NCBI GenBank assembly: GCA_009746045.1
Contig: RPFO01000968.1
Span: 1-26,212 of the forward strand
From: Mesostigma viride
Taxonomy: Eukaryota; Streptophyta; Mesostigmatophyceae; Mesostigmatales; Mesostigmataceae
Direction of reading: 5' to 3'
Length of the DNA: 26,212 nt
Below, one piece after another: positions 18,887 to 26,212 of this stretch; within the stretch, counting starts at the first letter, position 1; every line of letters starts with the position of its first letter. The position numbers and the translations under genes are program-made. Under the pieces are notes generated by a model, which was not told the origin of the DNA, made no database searches, and saw nothing but the letters and a program-made list of their open reading frames with translations.

Positions 18887-19282
18887 GTGAAGGAAGCTGG
18901 AGAAACTGTTCCGGTAGCAACGGAAAATATCGTCGACCTAGGCCGCAGTTTAGATGAAAAGGAGGGCAGTCAGGGCGGCGACAAATGTAAGAGAGTAGAG
19001 CTTGAGGAAGAGGATGGGTCTAATGAGCAGGAAGAGGAAGATGATGGCCAGTCAACATCATCTGACAGCGCCTCCAATTCTGGCGAGGAGGAATCTAGCG
19101 AGGAGGGGGCCAAGACAGCCAGGAGTAAGGCCGATGATGGCGGCAGCTCTGAGCCAAGGAAGAAGAAGGGCAAGAGAAAGCCAGCTCCCAAGACGAAAAG
19201 GCAGAGACAGGAGGACAACAAGCAGTATAGCAAGGAGCGGTTCGACCGCGAGCAGTGGTGGGAAAACGGAAAGTACGAATGA
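18887..19282 (+). pseudogene. hAT-internal 3' exon: acidic then basic tail
   Basis: An open frame of about 130 codons with no in-frame ATG at its start, preceded by an in-frame TAG inside CAAGACTAG, which could be a splice acceptor. It reads VKEAGETVPVATENIVDLGR, then a strongly acidic Glu/Asp/Ser region (residues about 40-75), then a basic cluster EPRKKKGKRKPAPKTKRQRQ (a good nuclear-localisation signal), and ends YSKERFDREQWWENGKYE followed by TGA. AATAAA occurs about 200 bp downstream. Because it lies inside a hAT element and lacks any BED or dimerisation block, I take it as the last exon of a deleted transposase gene. ATGGACCAGCC at 18672 could be the remnant of its start. It could instead be captured host sequence. 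Confidence 0.45.
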
Positions 19283-19497
19283 GCCCAACCGACCATGGTT
19301 CTGGAGATTGTGATGGTTGTTTGATGGCCTCGTGTATGCACACTTGACTCTGGCCTAGCTGTGAACAACGATAGTAGTTATTATTCTTTAATTTTTATGC
19401 AGTTGTCAACAACCACCATGTGGTATTGTGTTTTATCCACATGCATTCCATGCGTGTGTGAGCGACCTTAAGTTAATTACAAAGAAATAAAGCTTCT

Positions 19498-19511
19498 CCC
19501 CCCCCCCCCCA
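19498..19511 (+). repeat. Poly-C homopolymer run
   Basis: An uninterrupted C run of about 13 bases lies near the right end of the hAT element, right after AATAAAGCTTCT. It is one of several long C/G runs in the window and its length is likely to be unreliable in the assembly. Confidence 0.8.
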
Positions 19512-19741
19512 GGTTTGACAAAGCGCCAAGGCAAATAGTCAACCATTTGACGAAGTGCCGTGGCATATAGTCAACTGTTTGATGAATGACCAAAACCCTT
19601 AGCAGAAGCACTGGTGGACATTGCACGTGAATTTGGAGAACGCCACCGCTGACAAAGGCGATAAGGGCAGGTACGCAGCCTTGGCAGCGCCATGATTTGA
19701 CTTGGACACCATGCGCGGTGCTGTAGGCAGCCATATATAAC

Positions 19742-20161
19742 GTGATCAGAATATATAACGTGCTTGACTACGATGGGCAGGGTTGCCACCTGCTCATCGA
19801 TATCTCCGTGGCTCGGCCGCTCTCCGGTCGCCACATCCTCCGGGCGGCTGTGGATGCCGGCGCTGCTGCCGCTGTGGCTGAGCGCGACAAGTTTGCCCCC
19901 TACGGCAATGTGGGGCCCCACCGGGTCATCCCCTTTGTCCTTGAGGAGATCGGGGCCATGGGCCCCAAGATGGCGGAGTTTTTCCACGAGTGCTGCCAGC
20001 GTCGTGAAGACCGCCTCGACCTAGAGGGTCAGACCGCCCCGTGGTCTGCCCGCACGTGGTCCTGGTATTGGCGGCAGCGCCTGTCACTCACCCTCACTCG
20101 CACCGTGGCTGATGTGTTACGCCGCACACGGGCCGACTTTGTCGCGACCCATGCGGTCTAG
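19742..20161 (+). pseudogene. LINE ORF2 C-terminus, nuclease-like region
   Basis: Open frame ending at a natural TAG. It reads LDYDGQGCHLLIDISVARPL, then AAVDAGAAAAVAERDKF, YGNVGPHRVIPFVLEEIGAM and, near the end, WSARTWSWYWRQRLSLTLTR. The arrangement xLIDVSVxxP, AAxxAExxKxxxY, PFxxExxGAMG is seen at the C-terminal end of many algal retrotransposon proteins. It resembles a restriction-like (PD-(D/E)xK) nuclease fold, in which the LID Asp and the downstream Lys would be catalytic. The N-terminal PD motif is missing here because of truncation, but HRPDITV is present in the right copy. Reverse transcriptase sequence is absent. Confidence 0.6.
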
Positions 20162-20299
20162 ATCCCTCCCAGGCCTGCATGGTGGGCCGGCAGCGATGTT
20201 GCTGCGTGTCGTAGTTTTGTGATGTAGTTAGTTGTACCTTGTGCAGCTGGCGTGATCCTTGGATGTCCGTGTCAGATTACTATTATTTTCTTCAGGGTT
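19759..20299 (+). mobile_element. Second LINE family, left copy (plus strand), 5'-truncated
   Basis: A 541-bp 3' end of a non-LTR retrotransposon in plus orientation. It contains the coding remnant up to TAG at 20159-20161, then a ~135-bp 3' UTR ending GATTACTATTATTTTCTTCAGGGTT. The same sequence occurs inverted at 20377-20933 at roughly 95% identity. The truncation point falls just before GCTTGACTACGATGGGCAGG. The 12-base word ATATATAACGTG occurs twice at the junction (about 19732 and 19751). No clear target duplication was found. Confidence 0.75.
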
Positions 20300-20933
20300 C
20301 TTCTTCTTTTTTGGGTTTTCCTTATCATTGTTGCATGCCAATCTCACCTCCGTAATTTATCATTCTCAATGAATATAACCCTGAAGAAAATAATAGTAAT
20401 CTGACACGGACACTCCAAGGATCACGCCAGCTGCACAAGGTACAACTAACTACATCACAAAACTACGACACGCAGCAACATCGCTGCCGGCCCACCATGC
20501 AGGCCTGGGAGGGATCTAGACCGCATGGGTCGATCGCGACAAAGTCGGCCCGTGTGCGGCGGAATATGTAACACATCAGCCACGGTGCGAGTGAGGGTGA
20601 GTGACAGGCGCTGCCGCCAATACCAGGACCACGTGCGGGCAGACCACGGGGCGGTCTGACCCTCTAGGTCCGACGAGGCGGTCTTCACGGCGCTGGCAGC
20701 ACTCGTGGAAAAACTCCGCCGTCTTGGGGCCCATGGCCCCGAACACCTCAAGGACAAAGGGGATGATCCGGTGGGGCCCCACATTGCCGTAGGAGGCAAA
20801 CTTGTCGCCCTCAGCCACAGCAGCTGCAGCGCCGGCATCCACAGCCGCCCGGAGGATGTAGCGACCGGAGAGCGGCCAAGCCACGGAGACATCGATGAGC
20901 AGGTGGCAACCCTGCCCATCGTAGTCAAGCACG
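19759..20933. repeat. Long inverted repeat, ~540-bp arms, 77-bp loop
   Basis: The arms 19759-20299 and 20377-20933 are reverse complements at roughly 95% identity. They are formed by two LINE 3' ends inserted tail to tail. The 77-bp centre (20300-20376) starts with TTC/T-rich sequence and is unrelated to either arm. A transcript crossing it would fold into a long, nearly perfect hairpin. Confidence 0.9.
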
Positions 20934-21190
20934 GTAATGTCGGGGCGGTGGTTGGGTGAGTAGAGGGCGCGGCCCCATCCACGTCCTCGCACTTGATAGT
21001 GGAGACTGTGGGGATCAGACCGACCGAACCATGGCACACACCACCCGGAGGAGAGCGGTATGGAGATAGAGGAACCAGTTCTGTTTCTGCTGCATGGCCA
21101 CCCATGCACGCGATGTAGTACGTCCCAGTAGTATCGAGAGCAAGCCCGCAGCTGCCGCAGGACGCACTGATTTAGCGACGCCGGCCATGC
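20377..21190 (-). mobile_element. Second LINE family, right copy (minus strand), 5'-truncated
   Basis: A minus-strand copy of the same element. Its 3' end (CAGGGTT, plus-strand AACCCTG at 20377-20383) faces the 3' end of the left copy across a 77-bp spacer. It reaches further 5' than the left copy, to about 21190. It carries four small insertions relative to the left copy (4, 7, 4 and 1 bases), which account for the arm length difference of 16 bp. Confidence 0.75.
20576..21109 (-). pseudogene. LINE ORF2 C-terminus with RPD motif, frameshifted
   Basis: The frame reads YSPNHRPDITVLDYDGQG then CHLLIDVSVAWPLSGRY, the Ala-rich helix and YGNVGPHRIIPFVLEVFGAM. RPD followed about 15 residues later by LLID fits the PDx(12-15)D pattern of the restriction-like endonuclease found in R2-type and related LINEs. 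After EDRL a 4-base insertion shifts the frame, so the last segment (TAPWSARTWSWYWRQR) appears in the neighbouring frame. Upstream coding (VSTIKCEDVDGAAPSTHPTT) is also in another frame. It is a dead copy. Confidence 0.6.
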
Positions 21191-22442
21191 AGCTTCTGTG
21201 AGCTCCTGGTCCTTGTCGCAACTGTTAGGACCTAGGTCGCGTAGCTTGCAACCTTTGCTCCTCGCCCCAGGTAACGCTCGAGATCGCTGGCTTGCTCACT
21301 CCAAGTGACAACCACGGTGCGTCGGCAAAGAACTGCCTTGACCTGCCTTAGGCCATAGCTTTATGTTACCTCATTTCCATCGTGCCCTAAGGCATCGCCC
21401 ATCGGCTTCGCACAGTGCACCGCTACCTTGCCAGAGCTCTGCTTACCGCTACCTTGCATCCTTGCTGCAGGCAGCGTTAAGGATCTCTGACATTCCGCGA
21501 CTAGGTATCACCAGTTCCTGTCACAGCTCTGCACGGATGCGCATCCTTGCAGAGCCCGCGACTGGCCTACTGGTCTCTACTTAGTCGCCGGACCGTTGCG
21601 CCCTCAGCCTCCATGGACCTGAGTCACGTGCTGGTCCAGGCTAAGCCTGTGCAGGCCCTGCCTGCCACGTGCCCTGTCCACTGCGGCCTCGGTGTGCACT
21701 GCCGCCGCCGCCGGTCGGCAGGACTTCGGGACCTGATAACTCTCACGACCCTTGTCTGTTTCAGGCAGTCAGCACGGCGTTAGAAAGGTCTCCTCATCCT
21801 GCATCCAACTAGCACATTGGTGCCCCAATATGCTAACTCCAACCCTTTCTTGTTTTGGAGGCTGGACCAGCCTGAGATTCCAATCAGCCATGCTCACTTA
21901 TGCCACAGACTCCTGACCTCTCCCAGAGGCCAGGGCTGCCCTTCTTTTGGAACTTGAGGTTTTACCCAAAGATTAGTCTAGAGCCAACAATGGTTCCAAG
22001 GCCCAGCCCTGACCCAGATGTCAGCCCCCAACCCTTTCTTTTGGGAACCTCGTTGAGGAGAAAAGTGAGGTCTCTACATCCAGGCAGCTGAACTTGGACA
22101 GAGGAAGTTATGATACGTATTATTGTGAGTTCCTGGTCCTTTCCAGTTATCACAGGCGCCCGTATCAGAGGCGCCCGCTCACAACCATTCCCCTTCCTTT
22201 TCATTCAACAGACATGGATACTTAGAGCCCAGTTAATGCTTGCCAAGCTGGGGAGCCCATGTCCTCACTGAGGGATAAACTCAGGATTCACACATGCCAG
22301 GCTGTGGTCAGCTGGGGAATCGAACCCCACCCCATATCCTCCAGGTTTGGAACAGCTCTTGGAACTGTACATTACAAACAAACATGACATGGAGATAACA
22401 TGATTATGTTTTATTAACACGTCGTCTGTAGCCACACCTATT
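21191..22442. other. Intergenic DNA, no gene recognised
   Basis: Open frames are at most 80 codons and have no domain. Around 21840 and 22030 the word CCAACCCTTTCTT is repeated. On the minus strand GGGGTTCGATTCCCC (plus 22314-22328) is a perfect T-arm/B-box-like hairpin, but no tRNA can be folded around it. Confidence 0.45.
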
Positions 22443-23771
22443 TTTAGGACTGAGTTCAACTCAGTCCTAAATTTAGGACTGAGATTTGGGGTTTCGTAGA
22501 AAATTTGCCCCGATCGGAAGGTTTGTCAAAAAAATTCCCTCAAAATTTATTCAAATACTACGTGAAAAGATCTTTCTTGGACATATTTTTGCGATTTTTT
22601 TGGATTTGGTATGAGCGGCTAAATGTACGGTCAAAGAACAGGTGGTAAGGGTACTTTTCCACGTGAAACGTGAGTTCCGGAAATGCACGACCTAGCCATG
22701 GCGGCTTGCGCCCATGCATGCAGTTTACGTTTTCCGACGATACAGCTGGCCAAACTCAGGAAATAGATTTTATATATCCTAGAGATGATACAAGTCAATT
22801 TTCAGCTCGCGGGGATGCGATTTACTAGGTGTCGGCACCGTTCTTGCTGGAAAAAGCTGCGATCAGGCAGGCCGACGGAATTGATTACTACAACTGCTTT
22901 CCGGCGAAATTCGAAGGATTTATAGGTATCTTTCTACCTTTTATCATGCATTGTCATAGAATTGACTTAGTGGCAGTATAGATTTGATGATTTCGACCAC
23001 TCTGTCACGTCATGGTGTGTGTGCCTCAAAGTGCCACTTTTGCGGGCACCGCCTGGGCCAAGGTAACGCCAGCCATGCAAGGTAAAGCCGGAATATCGTT
23101 GTCTCATCATTTCTTGATGTTCTTACATGAGTTTAAGCTTGCGAGGTGTTGCCAGTTTCGAGTCTTGATGCTCTTTCTTGACCGTTGCCTGCCCCTCTCC
23201 AAAACCCCCTTTTTAGATGATGTTGCCAGGCATTTGCCTTGCCCTGGTGTAGTTGTGCAGGTTTTTAGGCGCTGTATGGGTTTAAACACCTTTATAGATG
23301 TTAGTTGTTCTTTTGCTACGTTCATACTGCATAATTGTGTGGCCATGGGCCTCGTCAAGGGTGCTTTCAAGCTTATATGGGTGAGTGAAAGATCTTGGTG
23401 GTAAACCACTGTCATCATGTGCCAGCAAGTATGTTGGCCATGCCATGGCAAGGCAAAACAGTTTTATCCATGTCCATTCTTGTTAGAGACACTTGAAATA
23501 TGCTTAACCTGCCCAATACATTGGTGGTTAACACACAAAAAAAAACCTTTCGTGGGTAGGTATCCAAACCCATTCCCTACGTGCTTGCATAGGCTCTCAC
23601 ACATTATAAGGTATAATATAACTGCAATATGATGATGCAAGCATGTTGTCCTATTATGCTGGAAGGGAAATGAGTTGATTGGCATGGTTGGTGGCCACGG
23701 TGGTGTGTAGTACGACCGCACTCCCATGCTAGCATTTTGTTACCAAGGCCCAGTCCTATTTATAGGACTGG
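22443..23771 (-). mobile_element. Inverted, diverged relative of the TTAA element, palindromic ends
   Basis: The interior matches 2397-4095 in reverse orientation. For example CATGGCGGCTTGCGCCCA at about 22698 is the complement of TGGGCGCAAGCCGCCATG at 3808-3825, and further matches extend from about 22620 to 23695. The termini differ from those of the first copy. On the left are two overlapping palindromes, AGGACTGAGTT/AACTCAGTCCT (22446-22468) and CTCAGTCCTAAA/TTTAGGACTGAG (22460-22483). On the right is CCAGTCCTATT/TATAGGACTGG (23750-23771). The CAGTCCTA words form inverted ends of about 20 bp. No TTAA flank is seen. Either a different family captured related interior DNA or the ends have been replaced. 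Confidence 0.58.
23107..23451 (-). pseudogene. Coding-like remnant in the inverted relative
   Basis: A minus-strand frame of 114 codons contains GQHTCWHMMTV near its start and SSKKGVLERGRQRSRKSIK near its end. The other copy has GQHTWWHMLTM (from about 3087) and ASKKGVLERGQARVKKEHE (about 3304-3360). Conservation of these blocks between copies suggests an ancestral protein, possibly part of a transposase. No catalytic triad can be identified. Confidence 0.3.
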
Positions 23772-24295
23772 CAGTGTTTTGCATGTTTCAGGCAGTGCCA
23801 GTGGCCGAATTGAGTCCAGTTTTTTGCCACAGTTCAAGAACTCTAATATCTACATGCCTATGTGTTACGCCGCGGGTATCTACCTCCGCCTCTACCTCTA
23901 ATGGGCCTGATACTACCTATACTGGTCAGGCCTCCTCTACTCAAACCTCTGGCGAAAGACGAACGTGACGGAGCTGATCTCAATGCATTAACGTAAGTGT
24001 TACTATAATACGCCATACAACCATTTACCAAAACCCGTTTACTCCAGGAAAAGAGGAAGGAAACACAACTACACTGCCGTGACCCAAGCCTATATGTGTT
24101 AATTCATTTAACACACGCCGAGTGCACACACAAGGGGTAGAACACGCATAAATGGCCACCAACGGTCCAACACGCTCGGGCCGACATGGCCCTCGCCTAC
24201 AGATGCACGCTGGTCCACTACATTCTACCAAAGGATCAGGACCACTAGTAAAGTACGCGGCGCGGCGCCCAACGGCACCCAATGTACCACAGTAC
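23772..24295. other. Spacer between transposon and LTR-like element, no gene recognised
   Basis: A plus-strand frame (23726-23968) begins with a hydrophobic stretch. It starts inside the transposon end and has no other protein-like feature. No RNA gene or repeat was identified. Confidence 0.4.
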
Positions 24296-24408
24296 TGTTA
24301 CGAAGACAATAATGTCCCGGTAGGAGCCTAAACGTAAACCTAGGGACAACTGAGGCAAAAGACCTAATTTACGTCCGTAACTACAACGAATTGTTACGCG
24401 ACGTAACA
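24296..24408 (-). repeat. Short LTR-like segment, TGTTACG...CGTAACA
   Basis: 113 bp bounded by perfect 7-bp inverted ends TGTTACG and CGTAACA, so it begins TG and ends CA as LTRs do. Its outer side is flanked by GTACT (minus strand), the expected 5-bp target duplication to look for beyond the missing 5' LTR. The polypurine tract abuts it directly. At one end the 7-mer is also part of a hairpin TGTTACG-CGA-CGTAACA (plus 24392-24408). Confidence 0.5.
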
Positions 24409-24419
24409 CCTCCCCCCCC
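24409..24419 (-). promoter_or_regulatory. Polypurine tract
   Basis: On the minus strand GGGGGGGGAGG stands immediately before TGTTACG. Retroelements prime plus-strand DNA synthesis from such a tract directly upstream of the 3' LTR. Position and composition both fit. Confidence 0.55.
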
Positions 24420-24780
24420 ACAAAGGTAGGGAGCCCTCTCCCTACGCACTGGGAGGAAACGAAGGGGTAGGAAAAACCTAATGCACCCAACACACACCAA
24501 CACAATCGATAGACCATCCCAGATACAAAACACCAATAGTTCACACGGTCTCCACCACCACGCCGGGTGGTGTAGGGTTAGCCAGCACCAAGCCTGGTGG
24601 GAGGTTCCCCTAACTGCCTGGAACGGAGTCCTGGCCGGGGGGGAACGGCACTGGGCAGGACACACAGAGTAAACACATCGGCGTCAAGGACCAAGAACGT
24701 CAACCAACTGGCCAGAATATGAGGGCGACTCTACATACCGGAGGGACAACACCCTCAGGTCGGGCCTAAGGCCCTCTATC

Positions 24781-26212
24781 TAATGGCCATCCGTCTGGTA
24801 GGTACCACGGGAGGCCAGCAGGACATCCAGGTAGGCCTGGTAGTGGGCCACATCCTCGACATTGTCATGCCTATCTACAGTGAGGAAAACATCGGCCCAC
24901 ACACCGTCAGGAAAAAGGCCCAGAAAGGCCCAGTAATACCTATGCTGCGTAAGAACGACCTGGCCACGGGCCCAGTCCAGGAAGCCACAGGCAAAGAGGC
25001 GAAGGAAAGGCTCTACCGCGATCAAACAGAGGGCCCGCAGGAGGAGACGATGGTACCGGATCCGAGGGCGCAAACCCGTCGGGAAAAACAGGTCCACCAA
25101 GGGCTCCACGTTGGACGGCCACATCCGGATGTGCCGAACCTCTCGGGAGCGCCACCGACGAGCACACTGGCGCAACCCGAATGTCTCCAGGTAGTCGCTG
25201 GCCCGAGGAGGAGGGTGGCAACGGGAGTCTAGACCCTGGCCCGGGATGGGTGCCGGACGACGGGCATCCCACTCGAGGATAGGCTGGAGGACCGTGTTGT
25301 ACGCAGCACCCTGTACCGCCGGAAACTCTACCGTAAGGGCATCCGAAGCCATAATGCTCAGAGGCGGAGGGTAAGCCCACTGGAACCCACCGTAGGTGTC
25401 CAAGTCGTTATGGCGCCTAGCCCAGCGATACAGAACGCGCCGGACCAGGATCTCACCCTCGAACACCGGATCAGCTAAAATAACCATGTCGAAGGGAGGC
25501 CGATCAGTCTCAATGGGTAGGCCACGATCCCGAGGCGCCCGACACACCTGGGAGAACCCGTAGGACATGGGGGAGATGGCAAGCTCAGCAGAGGCGCGCG
25601 GCAGGTCACACTGTCGGCAGGCGAGTGCGGACATACCATACCCAGGAATGGGCGTGTCGCGCGACTCCGGCGTCGCATGCACCACAGAAGGGGCCCTGTC
25701 CCGATCACCCTGGGACAACTCCCGGAGGGAATCGGCAGCGCGGGTGACGCGAGGATCCTGACCGGTGGACCGAACAACCGCGGCCAATGACCGCGAGGCC
25801 GAAGGAGCAGGGACCGAAGCAGGGGCCGACGCAGGGGCAGGAGCCGACACCGACGCAGGGGGCACTGGTAAAACAGGAGGTCGCGCCGGACCCGAAGCCA
25901 GAGAGGGCCGTGACGGACCCGCCATCGGCGCAGGCGCGCCGGTCTCCGTTGCCGGTGCACCCTCAGGCCACATATTGAAGATAGGGCCCGTAGGGACAGG
26001 CAGCCCGGCATAAGATTGGTTACCATCCAAGCTCCAGTCGGGAACCGGGATCCTCTGCGGGGGACCACCCTCCCAAAGCCTGGGATGGTCGCCCGTGTCG
26101 CTGAAGAAACCACGAACTGGCTGTGAGGGCGCGGCGGACGGCCCAGAGGGGGCGACGCGGCGGCACCAGCCGAAGCGAGCGGCGGAGGCGCCCGGAAGTA
26201 AGCCCCAGAAGG
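24781..26212 (-). CDS. Uncharacterised retroelement-associated protein, partial
   Basis: The frame is open from the window edge (26212) to TAG at 24781-24783, at least 475 codons, so the N-terminus is missing. The upstream part reads PVRGFFSDTGDHPRLWEGG and PPQRIPVPDWSLDGNQSYAG. A Pro/Ala/Ser low-complexity linker follows (PASVSAPAPASAPASVPAPS). The C-terminal ~250 residues look folded: ILVRRVLYRWARRHNDLDTY, RQCARRWRSREVRHIRMWPS, LLLRALCLIAVEPFLRLFA and YYWAFLGLFPDGVWADVFL. They are rich in Trp, Tyr and Arg with several amphipathic helices, and no zinc knuckle or protease motif is seen. Position before a polypurine tract suggests a Gag-like or accessory protein of the element. I do not recognise a family. 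Confidence 0.6.

Larger units (their letters stand above)
18242..19621 (+). mobile_element. Non-autonomous hAT-type DNA transposon
   Basis: The element spans 18250-19613 (1,364 bp). The left end CAGTGCTTCTGCTAACGGG (18250-18268) and the right end CCCTTAGCAGAAGCACTG (19596-19613) are inverted repeats identical over the outer 15 bases. The flanks GTGGACGT (18242-18249) and GTGGACAT (19614-19621) form an 8-bp target duplication with one mismatch. CAGTG ends together with an 8-bp duplication are diagnostic of the hAT superfamily (Ac/hobo/Tam3). Clustered GTCAAC/TTGACGAA words lie inside both ends. Autonomous hATs are usually 2.5-5 kb, so this one is internally deleted. It retains a 3' coding remnant (18887-19282). 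Confidence 0.85.
24296..26212 (-). mobile_element. 3' part of an LTR-retrotransposon-like element
   Basis: Read on the minus strand: an open frame entering from outside the window and stopping at 24781, about 360 bp of 3' untranslated sequence, a polypurine tract (24409-24419), then an LTR-like segment (24408 down to 24296) that starts TGTTACG and ends CGTAACA. Coding region, polypurine tract and TG...CA repeat in this order is the 3' architecture of LTR retrotransposons. The 5' LTR would be beyond 26212. No integrase or reverse transcriptase is visible in the part present. Confidence 0.5.

Noticed and set aside
22262-22375. tRNA gene on the minus strand
   Set aside because: Only the T-arm fits. 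No matching acceptor stem, D-arm or anticodon stem can be placed.
23726-23968. Plus-strand ORF with a hydrophobic start resembling a signal peptide
   Set aside because: It starts inside a transposon end and the rest is Ser/Thr-rich chance sequence.

Overview
The window looks like nuclear DNA of a GC-rich eukaryotic microbe, most likely a green alga of the Chlamydomonas/Volvox type. That guess rests on one long GC-rich, low-complexity coding block full of Gly/Ser/Pro/Gln/Ala runs, on ordinary TAG and TGA stops, and on many non-LTR retrotransposons. No ribosomal RNA, bacterial operon or CRISPR array is visible. The species cannot be named from sequence alone.

The only convincing host gene lies on the minus strand, from an ATG at 15091 down to a TGA at 8404. 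It appears as several long open stretches in different frames. The frame changes coincide with C/G homopolymers (13768-13772, 13687-13696, 11841-11845, 11234-11241, 11166-11169), so it reads best as one protein of about 2,200 residues. The protein is almost entirely low-complexity (Ser-Pro, Gly, Gln, Ala, Asn, acidic tracts) and ends in Cys-Cys-Val-Val-Met, a CaaX prenylation signal. No catalytic domain is recognised.

Much of the rest is mobile DNA, often nested. At 219-1170, 4096-4985 and 5116-5449 there are three minus-strand fragments of one LINE family with a (TTAA)n 3' tail. One has a perfect 11-bp target-site duplication and itself carries a nested ~150-bp insertion with its own duplication. 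At 2397-4095 there is a 1.7-kb element with 11-bp inverted ends and TTAA duplications (piggyBac-like). A diverged, inverted relative with palindromic ends lies at 22443-23771. At 5643-7599 a composite repeat unit is tandemly duplicated, and the first copy has lost its interior. At 18250-19613 there is a hAT-type element with CAGTG inverted ends, an 8-bp target duplication, clustered subterminal motifs and a remnant acidic/basic exon. At 19759-21190 two copies of a second LINE family sit tail to tail and form an inverted repeat of about 540 bp per arm. From 24296 to the window end there is the 3' part of a minus-strand LTR-retrotransposon-like element: an open reading frame running off the window, a polypurine tract and a short TG...CA LTR.

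The stretches 1171-2392, 7600-8178, 15200-18240, 21191-22442 and 23772-24295 show no gene I can defend. The window is therefore one unusual prenylated-tail gene in a landscape of layered transposons. No metabolic pathway or operon can be read from it.
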